This document shows positions 42,379 through 51,519 of a stretch of DNA of 64,000 nucleotides, in pieces. This DNA comes from Thermoplasmata archaeon (lineage in GTDB: Archaea > Thermoplasmatota > Thermoplasmata > Lutacidiplasmatales > UBA184), in contig JAKASQ010000002.1 in assembly GCA_021828195.1 (NCBI GenBank), positions 378,609 to 442,608 of the forward strand, written 5' to 3'. A program made the position numbers and the translations under genes. A model generated the notes under the pieces. The model had not been told where the DNA came from, searched no databases, and saw only the letters and a list, made by a program, of their open reading frames with translations. How positions within the stretch are numbered: the first letter of the stretch is position 1; every line of letters starts with the position of its first letter.

Positions 42379-43209
42379 ATGTCGGAGCCCATCTCCCCTC
42401 CCGTGGAACTGTACGCTCGGGAGGAAGGGAACGGTCCGGCGCTGGTTCTCCTCCATGGGCTCGGGGGCGACCATCAGGTGTGGAACGGCGTCCTCCCTCT
42501 CCTTTCGGACAAGTTCCGAGTGATCGCGCCCGATCTGCGGGGTCACGGCCGGTCCTCCGACGGCGAGAATTCGCACTTCTCCTTCGAGGAGCTGGAGAGG
42601 GACCTCCTCCAGCTATTGGAGAAACGGGGGCTCGCGCGCTGCCACCTGGTCGGCCTGAGCGCGGGAGGGTTCCTCGCGATGCGCATGGCCCTCGATCATC
42701 CGACGCGCCTGGCGAGCCTGACGGTACTCGGCGCGTCGGCTCGCTGCGATCCCCACACGAAGGAGGTCGGAGAGAACTGGGCGAAGACCTACGAGACCGA
42801 GGGACGCGAGGCCCTGCTGCTCCTGCTGGTCAAGGACCTGTACTACCCCGACTGGATCGAAGCGCACCTCGATTATCTGGACCGTATGCGATCGCAGTTC
42901 GACGAGCGTTCCTTCCGCGCGGTCGCGTTGTGGGGGCGTGCCATCCAGAACTTCGACCTCCGGGGGCGCCTCCTGCGGATCCGGCTTCCGACCCTGATCA
43001 TCCAGGCGATGGACGACCGGGTCATCGACGGGTCGCACGGACGATTCCTGCGCCAATCTATCCCAGGTTCCGAGCTCCGACTGTTCCGGGACACGGGCCA
43101 CATGATCCCCGTGGAGCGGCCGACGGAGACCGCGCAAGCGATCTCAGGCTTCCTCCAGTCGGCCGGGGCGAGCTCCGCGGCCGCGGGTCCGGCGGCGGGA
43201 CCGCCCTGA
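42379..43209 (+). CDS. Alpha/beta hydrolase
   Basis: 276 residues. LLHGLGGDHQVWNGVLP (oxyanion region), nucleophile GLSAGG (about residue 94), acid AMDDRVIDG (about 215) and His in DTGHMIPVERP (about 241) give a complete triad. It resembles 3-oxoadipate enol-lactonase-like and general carboxylesterase proteins; the substrate is unknown. TATA-like CGTTAAGA about 25 nt upstream suggests a leaderless transcript. Confidence 0.9.
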   Translation: MSEPISPPVELYAREEGNGPALVLLHGLGGDHQVWNGVLPLLSDKFRVIAPDLRGHGRSSDGENSHFSFEELERDLLQLLEKRGLARCHLVGLSAGGFLAMRMALDHPTRLASLTVLGASARCDPHTKEVGENWAKTYETEGREALLLLLVKDLYYPDWIEAHLDYLDRMRSQFDERSFRAVALWGRAIQNFDLRGRLLRIRLPTLIIQAMDDRVIDGSHGRFLRQSIPGSELRLFRDTGHMIPVERPTETAQAISGFLQSAGASSAAAGPAAGPP

Positions 43210-43257
43210 GGGGGGCCGAGGTTAAGGCCCCGCCCGCCCTGTAGAGGATTGGCACCG

Positions 43258-43431
43258 ATGGCGAATCCCGTCCCCCCCGAAGCGGAGGCTCGCCTGCGCG
43301 CAATGGAGCGCGAGATCCAAGCGCTCAAGGACCGCATCGTCGATCTCGAGCGATCCGCGGCCGAGCGTGGGGAGCACCCGGTCGACCAGAAGGTCGTCCG
43401 GTCCAAGGTCACGTACGACTGGCAAGCGTGA
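43258..43431 (+). CDS. Short coiled-coil protein
   Basis: 57 residues from the ATG at 43258 (a TTG at 43249 is also in frame). A single heptad-rich helix AEARLRAMEREIQALKDRIVDLE spans most of the protein, with a short tail VRSKVTYDWQA. The stop overlaps the Nudix GTG start as GTGA, so the two are translationally coupled. Possibly an oligomerising helper; function unknown. Confidence 0.6.
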   Translation: MANPVPPEAEARLRAMEREIQALKDRIVDLERSAAERGEHPVDQKVVRSKVTYDWQA

Positions 43432-44093
43432 GCGCGACCGGCGGAACCGAACCTGACTCGAAGTCTCCGGGCGACCGCATCCCCGCCCTGCTCCAACGCT
43501 TCGCTCCAACGGCTCCCCCCACGAATCTTGCGGGAGCGGCCGTACTGATCATCCTGCGCGAGGGTGCTCGCGACATCGAGACCCTCCTCATCGAGCGCGC
43601 GATCCGCTCCAACGATCGGGCCTCCGGTCATATTGCGCTCCCCGGAGGTCATGTGCAAGCGGGCGATCGTTCGCTCGCCGAGACCGCCCTGCGGGAGTGC
43701 GCGGAAGAGGTCGGTCTCCGGCCCGGGGACCTCCGTTCGGCCCCACGATTCGTGGGGATCGAGCCCGCGCGGGCCTTCTCCATGGAGGTCGCCGTCTTCG
43801 CCGCCGAGCTCGGCGACCCGGCCCCCGGCCCGACGGCGTATAGCCCGAACGAGGTCGCGAGCATCTTTTGGCTCCCCCGCTCCGCCCTGGAACGATCGGA
43901 GCGGGTGCCGCGACCCACCGACCGCGGGACGGTGGAGGTTCCCGCGGTCAAGTACGCGGATCACGTTCTCTGGGGCTTCACCCGCCGGCTCTTGCTCAAG
44001 TTCTTCGGATTCCCGGACGACCCCGAGGACGATCGTGCCGTCCGCGAGTCGTCCAACGTTCCCGGCTTGAACCGAGCCCGCCGAACGGGCTAA
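43428..44093 (+). CDS. Nudix hydrolase, CoA-diphosphatase-like
   Basis: 221 residues. The Nudix box is GGHVQAGDRSLAETALRECA followed by EEVGL; the first Glu of the consensus is Asp, as in NudL-type CoA pyrophosphatases. ILREG...LLIERA...ASGHIALPGG precedes it. These enzymes cleave CoA or related nucleotide diphosphates, which would fit the acyl-CoA-rich neighbourhood, but substrate assignment is inference. Confidence 0.87.
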   Translation: MSATGGTEPDSKSPGDRIPALLQRFAPTAPPTNLAGAAVLIILREGARDIETLLIERAIRSNDRASGHIALPGGHVQAGDRSLAETALRECAEEVGLRPGDLRSAPRFVGIEPARAFSMEVAVFAAELGDPAPGPTAYSPNEVASIFWLPRSALERSERVPRPTDRGTVEVPAVKYADHVLWGFTRRLLLKFFGFPDDPEDDRAVRESSNVPGLNRARRTG

Positions 44094-44307
44094 GCACCCC
44101 GGGAGCACGGCTCTTCACCCGGCAAGAGTTTCCCTCGACCGGCCCGCGAGGCCGAGGACGGAATCCGACTGCGCCTTCTTCGTGAGCGCTTCTCCGAGCG
44201 CAGTACAGCTGGGCTCGAAGCGGTCCATGAGATGCTCCGGGCGCGACCGTGGGGCGCGTGCGGCCTGCCCGCCGGGGAATGGCGCTGGACTCGAGACGCG
44301 GCAGGCG

Positions 44308-44340
44308 CTTTAAATAGATTTAAATAACGGCCTAAATACT
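44308..44340 (+). promoter_or_regulatory. Cluster of three TATA-like boxes upstream of TBP
   Basis: CTTTAAATAG (44308-44317), ATTTAAATAA (44318-44327) and CCTAAATACT (44331-44340) lie in a row before the TBP ATG (44355). The middle box is 28-37 nt from the ATG, the best spacing for a leaderless message; the others could be extra TBP sites for self-control. Confidence 0.7.
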
Positions 44341-44354
44341 TCAAGCTCGAAACC

Positions 44355-44903
44355 ATGGTCAAGATTCGTATCGAGAACGTGGTCGCATCGACCTCGTTGG
44401 GTGATGAGCTCGATCTTCAGTCGATCGCCCTCGGTCTGGACGGCGCAGAGTACGAGCCCGAGCAGTTTCCTGGCCTGATCTACCGGCTCAAGCAGCCGAA
44501 GACGGCGATCCTATTGTTCCGCTCCGGGAAGGTCGTCTGCACCGGCGCGAAGAGCATGAAGGAGGTCGAGGACTCGATCCACACCGTGGCCGCGCAGATC
44601 AAGAAGGGCGGCCAGAAGATCACCTTGAAGCCTAAGATCGCCGTCCAGAACATCGTCGCGAGCTCGGATCTGGAAAGCGAGATCAACCTCAACGCGATCG
44701 CCGTCACGCTCGGTCTCGACCGAGTCGAGTACGAGCCCGAGCAGTTCCCCGGGTTGGTCTGCCGGATCCAGGACCCGCGCGTCGTCGTGCTCCTCTTCGG
44801 AAGCGGCAAGCTGGTCTGCACGGGGGCGCGCAAGCCCTCCGATGTCGAGGTCGCGGTCAAGAAGATCACCAAGGAGCTCCAGGGCGCCGGCCTCCTGCGC
44901 TAG
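44355..44903 (+). CDS. tbp: TATA-box-binding protein
   Basis: 182 residues formed of two imperfect direct repeats (about 1-90 and 91-182), each with a P-x-QFPGL stirrup (YEPEQFPGL occurs in both) and the FRSGKVVCTGAKS / FGSGKLVCTGARK strand. It bends promoter DNA and recruits TFB and RNA polymerase. The second repeat opens KIAVQNIVASSDL. The protein closely fits archaeal TBP in length. Confidence 0.97.
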   Translation: MVKIRIENVVASTSLGDELDLQSIALGLDGAEYEPEQFPGLIYRLKQPKTAILLFRSGKVVCTGAKSMKEVEDSIHTVAAQIKKGGQKITLKPKIAVQNIVASSDLESEINLNAIAVTLGLDRVEYEPEQFPGLVCRIQDPRVVVLLFGSGKLVCTGARKPSDVEVAVKKITKELQGAGLLR

Positions 44904-44932
44904 GAGGCGCGCTGGGCCCCGGGACGGACGCC

Positions 44933-45805
44933 GTGCCGTTCCCCTCCGACCTTCCGGTCGTCGATCACCACTGTCATCTGTCTCCGACCGGGGAAGGCGT
45001 TGCGGCCGCACGCCGCTTCCACTCCGCCGGCGGCACCCACCTCTTCCTTGCCACGCAGAACTACGCCGGCCGGCCACCGAGCTCGGTCGCGGACTACGCT
45101 CGACAGTTCGAGGTCACGGAGCACCTCGGACGCCAGATCCGCGACGAGGTCGGGGTGGGGGTCTACTCCGTGGTCGCGCCGTACCCGATCGATCTCGTTC
45201 ACGTTTCCTCGTCGATCGGCCTACCGGCCGCTCTCGATCTGCAACGGGCCGCGCTCGATCTCGCCGGACGGTGGGTCCGCGAGCATCGCGCGGTGGCCAT
45301 CGGAGAGGTCGGACGTCCTCACTTCGAGGTCGACGCGGCCACGCGCGCGGCGTGCGAAGAGGCGTTCCGTCACGCCCTCGAGGTCGCCCGGGACTCCGAC
45401 TGTCCGGCGGTGATCCACTGCGAGGATCTTGACGCGAACGGGTACGGCGCGATCGCCGCGCTCGGCCGAGCCGCCGGCCTTCCCGCGCATCGTTTGATCA
45501 AGCACTACGCCCGCCGCTATGTCGCCGAGCCGGATCGGGCCGGGGTCGCCCCGTCCTTCCTCGCGCGGCGCGAGCTGGTCGATCGGGCCCTCGCGGACCC
45601 CGGCCCTTGGTTCCTCGAGACCGACTTCCTGGACGACCCCGCTCGCCCCGGTGCCGTGCTCGATCTCGCAACGGTGCCGAGGAGGGCACGCGCCATCGCC
45701 GAGCGCTCGGCCGCTGCCACAGAGCAACTGCGGATCCCGTTCGTCGACTCGATCCGGCAGGTCTACGGTTGGGCCCCCGAGATCGGGAAGGGAGGCGCTC
45801 GATGA
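44933..45805 (+). CDS. TatD-like metal-dependent hydrolase
   Basis: 290 residues from a GTG. VVDHHCHLSPTGEG, IGEVGRPHFEV, VIHCEDLD, LIKHYARR and FLETDFLDDP supply the metal ligands (His, Glu, His, His, Asp) of the TatD/amidohydrolase fold. Substrate unknown; relatives act as deoxyribonucleases or small-molecule hydrolases. It follows TBP by 29 nt, and its stop overlaps the thymidylate kinase start as ATGA. Confidence 0.88.
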   Translation: MPFPSDLPVVDHHCHLSPTGEGVAAARRFHSAGGTHLFLATQNYAGRPPSSVADYARQFEVTEHLGRQIRDEVGVGVYSVVAPYPIDLVHVSSSIGLPAALDLQRAALDLAGRWVREHRAVAIGEVGRPHFEVDAATRAACEEAFRHALEVARDSDCPAVIHCEDLDANGYGAIAALGRAAGLPAHRLIKHYARRYVAEPDRAGVAPSFLARRELVDRALADPGPWFLETDFLDDPARPGAVLDLATVPRRARAIAERSAAATEQLRIPFVDSIRQVYGWAPEIGKGGAR

Positions 45806-46440
45806 AGGGCAACGCCCCGCACCGGGCGTGGTACGTCGCCTTCGAGGGGATCGACGGAGCCGGGAAGTCCACGGCCGTTCGCTGCGTGGCCTCGCGCCTC
45901 CGCCGAGAGGGACTGCGCGTGCGGACCCGCAGGGAGCCCGCATCCGTCGAGCTCAATCGGAAGGCTCAGGCCGCGAGCGTACAGGATCCGTGGACCGGCG
46001 CGGTGTACTTCACGCTCGATCGCTACCTCGCCCGCGCGGATCTCGAACGCGATCTTCGCACGGCGTCCGTGGTGCTCACCGACCGGTCCTACTGGTCGAC
46101 CCTCGCCTACCAGGGGAGCGCGCTCGCTCCGGAGTGGCAGCGGAGGCTGGTCGGCCTCCAGCTCCACGCCACCGTAGAGCCCGACCAGGTGATTCTGATC
46201 GATCTCGATCCGGCCGAGGCGATGTGTCGCGTCGGGTCCCGTGCCTCAGCAAAGGGTCCGCTCGAGCGACGGCGGACCCTGGAGCGCGTCGCGCGCGCCT
46301 ACCGACGATTCGCACGTCGGAATGGCTGGCTCGTGGTCGATGCACGGAACCCGGCGCGGGAGGTCGCGGACGTCGCCGCGAGGTCCATCCGGAACAAGCT
46401 CGCGGCTCGGAGACGGACCGGGCCGCGGCGTCGAAGGTGA
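45802..46440 (+). CDS. tmk: Thymidylate kinase
   Basis: 212 residues. P-loop FEGIDGAGKST at residues 14-24, a DR-x-W region TDRSYWSTLAYQG and the LID-like basic end. It phosphorylates dTMP to dTDP for DNA synthesis. A very basic tail (RRTGPRRRR) ends the protein. It is translationally coupled to the TatD-like gene and followed 42 nt later by orc1/cdc6. Confidence 0.88.
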   Translation: MKGNAPHRAWYVAFEGIDGAGKSTAVRCVASRLRREGLRVRTRREPASVELNRKAQAASVQDPWTGAVYFTLDRYLARADLERDLRTASVVLTDRSYWSTLAYQGSALAPEWQRRLVGLQLHATVEPDQVILIDLDPAEAMCRVGSRASAKGPLERRRTLERVARAYRRFARRNGWLVVDARNPAREVADVAARSIRNKLAARRRTGPRRRR

Positions 46441-46482
46441 TATCCTACCCAAGAGGCCTCGCCCCTCACCAGGGAGGAAGAC

Positions 46483-47631
46483 GTGGGTGCGATCCTCGTT
46501 CGGGAAGAGACCCTCGAACCGACCTTCCTTCCTCCGAAGCTGCCCCATCGCACCTCGGAGCTCGCGCTGCTCACCCGCCGGTACCGGGAGACGCTTTCGA
46601 AGGGAGTCCCCTTCCACCTCCTGCTGACCGGAGGCGTCGGGAGCGGCAAGACCGCCCTCGCCAAGCGACTCGCGGCGGATCTCGAGCGACTCGGCCGCAT
46701 CGGTCCCGCTCCGATCAAGGCGGTCTACATCAACGCCTGGCGACGGGCCAGCGATCGGACGATCGTGCTCGATCTCTTGCGAACGGTCGACGTGTCCCTG
46801 CCGGATCGAGGGTACGGTCTTCCGGAGATGCTCGACGTCTTCGAGCAGGGGATCCGCCGGCATCCCCGGCACTACCTCGTCATCCTGGACGAGGCGAGCG
46901 CGCTCGTACGGCAGGAGACGAAGCTCGTCTACCTTCTCTCCCGCTCCGGAGAGGTCGGCCTCGGGTCGATCTCGCTACTCCTGATCGCGACGGAGGACCT
47001 GCTCCCGTACCTCGACCCGGCGAGCCGGTCGAGCTTCGGGGTCACGCACCGCCTGGCGCTCCCTCCGTACGACCGGGCCGCGCTGACGGACATCCTCGAG
47101 GCGCGGGCCGAGGTCGCGCTCGCTCCGGCGAGCTACACCCCCGAAACGCTGGGCCAGATCGCGCGCATCGCGGCACCCAATGGGGACGCCCGCTTCGCGA
47201 TCGAGGTCCTCGGGAGCGCCGCCCATGTGGCCGAGGAGGCCGGGCACCGAGCGATCTCGGCGGAGGACATTCGCGCCGCGAAGGGATCGATCTATTCCAC
47301 GATCACGGAGACGCAGCTGGAAGGCCTCTCGGTCAACGCGCTCACGGTGCTGCTCGCCCTCACGCGTACCCTGAAGGGCCAGAGGTCCTCGGTGCCCAGC
47401 CAGAAGCTGCGGACCGCTCACTCCGCCCTGTTGGAGGAGTTCGGCGAGAAGCCGATCAGCCGAACGACGTTCTGGCGGACGCTCAAGGAGCTCGAGCGCG
47501 ACGGTCTTGTCGCGCTCGATACGGGCCCCTCCGGAGCGTCCTCGAGCGTCGCGATGGACGAGCTCCCGGCGAGCTATCTCGGGACGCTGATCGAAGAGCG
47601 GCTCGGCCACGGCCGGGCTCGCAAAGCCTAA
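46483..47631 (+). CDS. orc1: Orc1/Cdc6-family origin-binding AAA+ protein
   Basis: 382 residues from a GTG after GGAGG. The AAA+ core shows Walker A TGGVGSGKTALAKRL (about 50-64), Walker B HYLVILDEAS (about 127), sensor 1 LLLIATED and the helical lid, followed by a winged-helix domain (about 275-365, SRTTFWRTLKELERDGLV). It licenses replication origins. Whether it is the main initiator or a paralog cannot be said; the short flanks show no AT-rich unwinding element. Confidence 0.9.
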   Translation: MGAILVREETLEPTFLPPKLPHRTSELALLTRRYRETLSKGVPFHLLLTGGVGSGKTALAKRLAADLERLGRIGPAPIKAVYINAWRRASDRTIVLDLLRTVDVSLPDRGYGLPEMLDVFEQGIRRHPRHYLVILDEASALVRQETKLVYLLSRSGEVGLGSISLLLIATEDLLPYLDPASRSSFGVTHRLALPPYDRAALTDILEARAEVALAPASYTPETLGQIARIAAPNGDARFAIEVLGSAAHVAEEAGHRAISAEDIRAAKGSIYSTITETQLEGLSVNALTVLLALTRTLKGQRSSVPSQKLRTAHSALLEEFGEKPISRTTFWRTLKELERDGLVALDTGPSGASSSVAMDELPASYLGTLIEERLGHGRARKA

Positions 47632-47656
47632 ACCCGATATCTCGGTTCGACGAGTC

Positions 47657-48577
47657 GTGTCCTCTCCCGCGTCACCGACATCTTCGGGACCGGGTCCCGA
47701 GCCTCGACTCCCGAGATGGATCCGCACTCGCCCGCCTCAGGGCGCACAGTATGGGAAGTTGCGCTCCACGCTGGAGGAGCTCCGGCTCGGAACCGTCTGC
47801 CGGGAGGCGAGGTGCCCCAACCTCTCGGAGTGCTGGTCGGCCGGAACGGCGACGCTGATGCTGCTCGGGACGGACTGCACGCGGCGCTGCGGCTTCTGTG
47901 CGGTCACGACCCATTGGCCCCGCGGCGTGGTCGACCGGACCGAACCGGCGCGCGTGGCCGAAGCCGTCGAGCGCGCCGGGCTGCGCTATGTCGTGCTGAC
48001 CCAGGTCTGCCGGGACGACCTCGAAGATGGAGGGGCCGAGGTGCTCTCCGATACCGTCCGCCAGATCCGACAACGAGCTCCTTGCGCGCGGGTCGAGCTC
48101 CTCATCGGCGACCTCGCCGGACGGGAGGAATCCCTCGCGAAACTCTTCGAACATCCCCCGGATGTCCTCGCGCACAACATCGAGACCGTCCGCGAGCTCA
48201 CCCGCTCCGTTCGCGATCCCCGAGCCAGCTACGAGCGCTCGCTCGAGGTCCTCCGGCGCGCCCGGGCGATCGGGTCTCCCTCGCTGGTGACCAAGAGCTC
48301 GATCATGCTGGGGCTCGGAGAGAGCGAAGAGGCGCTCGTGCGGACGATGCGCGATCTGCGAGCCGCGCAGGTCGATCTACTGACGCTGGGGCAGTACCTC
48401 CGGCCGGACCCGGAGCACGTCGCCGTGGCCCGGTACGTCCCTCCCGAGGAGTTCGATCGGTACCGGACCCGAGGGCTCGAAAACGGCTTCGCGGGAGTCG
48501 AGGCCGGCCCGCTCGTGCGAAGTTCCTACCATGCGGAAGAGCTATACCGGCGCGCGTTCGCACGGCGGGGGGCGTGA
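47657..48577 (+). CDS. lipA: Lipoyl synthase
   Basis: 306 residues. Auxiliary cluster ligands are CREARCPNLSECW and the radical SAM cluster CTRRCGFC, as in LipA; the C-terminal RSSYHAEE supplies the closing Ser. It inserts two sulfurs into octanoyl groups on 2-oxoacid dehydrogenase or GcvH proteins. The usual TSVDRDDLPDGG motif reads TQVCRDDLEDGG here, with an extra Cys. GTG start about 20 nt downstream of GATATC, probably leaderless. Confidence 0.94.
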   Translation: MSSPASPTSSGPGPEPRLPRWIRTRPPQGAQYGKLRSTLEELRLGTVCREARCPNLSECWSAGTATLMLLGTDCTRRCGFCAVTTHWPRGVVDRTEPARVAEAVERAGLRYVVLTQVCRDDLEDGGAEVLSDTVRQIRQRAPCARVELLIGDLAGREESLAKLFEHPPDVLAHNIETVRELTRSVRDPRASYERSLEVLRRARAIGSPSLVTKSSIMLGLGESEEALVRTMRDLRAAQVDLLTLGQYLRPDPEHVAVARYVPPEEFDRYRTRGLENGFAGVEAGPLVRSSYHAEELYRRAFARRGA

Positions 48578-48580
48578 GTC

Positions 48581-48946
48581 ATGGCGAAGAAGGTCCGCGG
48601 GAAGCCCGGCACGGTGGACGAGGAGCCTCCGTTCGAGTTTCCGGTGTTCGACGATCGCGCGTTCCTGAACCACGAGTACGAGATCACCCGCGGGATGCTC
48701 ATCGCCGGCGGGGTCGCGGTCCTGCTCGGGGTCATCTCCTGGGCGATCGACACCGCCTCGCTGCCGTGGGAGCTCCCTCCGGTCATCGCCCTGATCGTCC
48801 TCATCACCCTGTACTCGCTGGTGACCTGGCTCCACCCGCGCGCGCGCATCTACACCAAAGGCGAGTGGGCCACGCTCTACGCGGTCGTCTTCTTTGGATG
48901 GCTCGCGAGCTGGTTCCTGCTCATGGACACCATCCGCGTGTTCTAG
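48581..48946 (+). CDS. Three-helix membrane protein of unknown function
   Basis: 121 residues, 3 nt after lipA. An N-terminal soluble 40 residues rich in Pro/Glu/Phe precede three membrane helices (about 39-59, 68-85 and 97-117). No family recognised. It overlaps the convergent CCA gene by 4 nt. Confidence 0.65.
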   Translation: MAKKVRGKPGTVDEEPPFEFPVFDDRAFLNHEYEITRGMLIAGGVAVLLGVISWAIDTASLPWELPPVIALIVLITLYSLVTWLHPRARIYTKGEWATLYAVVFFGWLASWFLLMDTIRVF

Positions 48947-50364
48947 CGTGGGCCCAGCCAGGGCAGGCGCTTTCCGAGAAGGTCGACCAGGGCCCCCTCG
49001 AGCTCGGGGCTCTCGGGCTGGTCGGCCAGTCGGCGGACCTGGGTACGTTCGGCCGCCGCAGGGCTGATGTCCTTGCCGAGCGAGAGCCGCGGGATCGCCG
49101 CGGCGAGCACGATCTCGAGGTCGCACTCGCTCCGTCGGACCTCGATGCCGAGACGGCCGTCCTCGCGAACGTAGGGCCCTTGGGAAACGGGGGCGCCCGG
49201 AGCGGTCCACTTCTCGAGGAAGGAGCCGACCCGGTCGAGGCCCGCAGGGGGTCCATCTTGCACTCGGACCGCGCTGAGCCGCCCGTGCGTTACCTCGACC
49301 AGCACGAGGAGCGCGGCCGGACCGGCCGCGCATGCGGAACCGACGACCTCGAACCCGACGCGGGTCGCTTCCTCGGCGATGGCGCGTTCCGCCTTGCGCA
49401 GCTGGGGGTACAGCGTGTCATCCACGAGCGCCGGGCGGGGCACTTCCACCACCGATACGTGCGTCGCCCGTCGGGCGACGCGTTCGAGCGCATCGGCGCG
49501 GGAGAGGTGGCGCCGCTTCGGCAGTTCAAACCACTCTTCCGCGGGGTGCTCCAGGTACGCGGCCGCCCCTAGGATGAACAGCGCGAGGTTGCGCGGTGAG
49601 AGTGCGCTCGCGACGTTCCGGTTCGGATCGACCGCATCCGGGAGGATGAGCGCCACGTCCGGAGGGAGCCGTGGAGGCTCCTTCCCCGGCGGGCATAGGC
49701 GGACCGGAAGGCGCCAGCTTCGCGCGGCCTCGAGGAGCGCGTGCAGCGTCCCGAACTGGAGAATGACGAGCTCGACCAAGTAGCCGGAGAACCCCTCGGT
49801 CCGGGCCTCCGAGCCGTAGATCCCGAGCGAGCGCAGGAACAGCTTCGCGAGCCGGACCTCCGAGACGTGGGCCGGGGTCTGGCGGGCCCGGAGGTGCTCG
49901 TCATGGAACGGCGTCCGGTCGACCGCCGTGAGCGGTTTCGACGGATCGGTGATGGCGTAGCCGGGGACCACGTCGACGGTGTATCCCTGGAACGTTCCCC
50001 GAAGGTACGGGTGCTCGGCGTACTTGCGTTCCGGCTTCGTGAGGATCGCCTCGGCGAGCGCGAGGCCCTCGGTCTCGAGTCGGGCCCGCGGGAGCTCGGG
50101 CGGGAAGAGGAGGAAGAAGTCGATGTCCAGCCGGTCCCGCAAGAACGTCCCCCGCGCGGCGCTCCCCGCGACCAGCGCCCGGGCGAGCGGACTCTTCCGG
50201 GCCTCGGCCGCGAGCTGGACGGCGCGGACGAGATCGGCCCGTACGCGAGCCACTCGGGCGAGCTCCTCCGGAGAGGGGGTGATCCGCTCCCGGACCCGAG
50301 TCTCGATCCGCTGCGCCGCCGCCGCGGGACTCTCTCGGGGCCGACCGACGGGCATGGCAGGCAT
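48943..50364 (-). CDS. cca: CCA-adding tRNA nucleotidyltransferase (archaeal class I)
   Basis: 473 residues, normal for the family. The nucleotidyltransferase motif is GSAARGTFLRDRLDIDFFLLFP, with catalytic Asp residues in DID and a third in TVDVVPGY. The central domain and tail domains follow to the C-terminus. It repairs or builds the 3' CCA of tRNAs; neither tRNA gene in the window encodes CCA, so the enzyme is needed for them. Confidence 0.95.
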   Translation of the reverse strand: MPAMPVGRPRESPAAAAQRIETRVRERITPSPEELARVARVRADLVRAVQLAAEARKSPLARALVAGSAARGTFLRDRLDIDFFLLFPPELPRARLETEGLALAEAILTKPERKYAEHPYLRGTFQGYTVDVVPGYAITDPSKPLTAVDRTPFHDEHLRARQTPAHVSEVRLAKLFLRSLGIYGSEARTEGFSGYLVELVILQFGTLHALLEAARSWRLPVRLCPPGKEPPRLPPDVALILPDAVDPNRNVASALSPRNLALFILGAAAYLEHPAEEWFELPKRRHLSRADALERVARRATHVSVVEVPRPALVDDTLYPQLRKAERAIAEEATRVGFEVVGSACAAGPAALLVLVEVTHGRLSAVRVQDGPPAGLDRVGSFLEKWTAPGAPVSQGPYVREDGRLGIEVRRSECDLEIVLAAAIPRLSLGKDISPAAAERTQVRRLADQPESPELEGALVDLLGKRLPWLGPR

Positions 50365-50460
50365 GGGAGCCTCCGCGCACTTGAAAGCTTGGTCGCACGG
50401 GGCCGGAGCGGGGTACCGTTATCGGCGCGCGGGGCGATATCCTCACGAGGTTCCGGATCG

Positions 50461-51519
50461 ATGGCCCATCTCGCCACGCTCTTCGAACCGCTGCCGGATC
50501 GCAAGGTCCGCTGCACGGCGTGCGCGCGCTACTGCGTGATCCCCGAAGGATCGCACGGGTTCTGTTTCGTCCGCAAGAACGAGGCGGGACGCCTCGTCCT
50601 CCTCTCGTACGGGCGGGCCGCGGCGATCCAGGTCGATCCTATCGAGAAGAAGCCGCTCTCGCACTACCGGCCGGGCACTCGGGTCCTGGGGATCGGAACC
50701 GCCGGCTGCAACTGGCGATGCCAGTACTGCCAGAACGCCGAGATCTCTCAGGAGCGCGACATCGTCGGTCGCGGACTCTCCGCGCGCGAGGCGGTCAAGC
50801 TCGCGGAGCGCTTCGACTGCCAAGGCATCACGTTCACCTACAACGAGCCCACGATCTTCATCGAGTACGCACTCGACATCGTACGCGAGGCTCGGCAGGC
50901 CGACCTGTTCGCGAACTTCGTCACGAACGGGTACATGTCTCCCGAGGCCGTACGCGCGATCGGGCCCCATCTGGATGCGGTGAGCGTCGACTTCAAGGCC
51001 AGTGGAGAGGCCGGATTCATGCGCAAGTACGTCGCCGCGAAGGGCGACGAGCCAATCCTGGAGACGATGGAGGGCCTCGCGCGTCACGGGATCCACGTCG
51101 AGGTGACCGACCTCATCGTGCCCCGCGTGGGCGACTCTCCGGAAGCGCTGCGGCGACTCGCCCGCGAGGTCCGCGACCGGGTCGGGCCCGACACGCCGTT
51201 CCATCTGTTGCGCTTCCACCCTGATTACAAGATGATGGACATTCCCAGCACTCCGGTGGCGACCCTGGAGGCGTTGCACGCCGTCGCGGTGGAGGAAGGG
51301 CTGCGCTACGTGTACCTCGGCAACCTCTGGGGGCATCCTCTGGAACACACCTACTGCCCCCGCTGCCACGCCATCGCCGTGGAGCGCTACGGATCCATGA
51401 TCAAGAGCTGGAACCTCGACGCAGAGAATCGGTGCCACGCCTGCGGGGAAGCAATCCCGATCGTCGGCCGACCGCCCGACGATTACCTGCCGACGTTCGC
51501 CATGCCCATAGTCACTTAG
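50461..51519 (+). CDS. amrS: AmmeMemoRadiSam-type radical SAM protein (AmrS/PflA-like)
   Basis: 352 residues. The SAM cluster is CNWRCQYCQN (Cys-x3-Cys-x2-Cys), with GIGTAG before it, FTYNEPTIFIEYA and a C-terminal rubredoxin-like pair CPRC...CHAC. This matches AmrS, usually found with MEMO and AMMECR1 proteins, which are not in the window. Function in that system is uncharacterised; activating-enzyme or methyl chemistry is possible. TATA-like CGATATCC lies about 20-27 nt upstream. Confidence 0.87.
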   Translation: MAHLATLFEPLPDRKVRCTACARYCVIPEGSHGFCFVRKNEAGRLVLLSYGRAAAIQVDPIEKKPLSHYRPGTRVLGIGTAGCNWRCQYCQNAEISQERDIVGRGLSAREAVKLAERFDCQGITFTYNEPTIFIEYALDIVREARQADLFANFVTNGYMSPEAVRAIGPHLDAVSVDFKASGEAGFMRKYVAAKGDEPILETMEGLARHGIHVEVTDLIVPRVGDSPEALRRLAREVRDRVGPDTPFHLLRFHPDYKMMDIPSTPVATLEALHAVAVEEGLRYVYLGNLWGHPLEHTYCPRCHAIAVERYGSMIKSWNLDAENRCHACGEAIPIVGRPPDDYLPTFAMPIVT

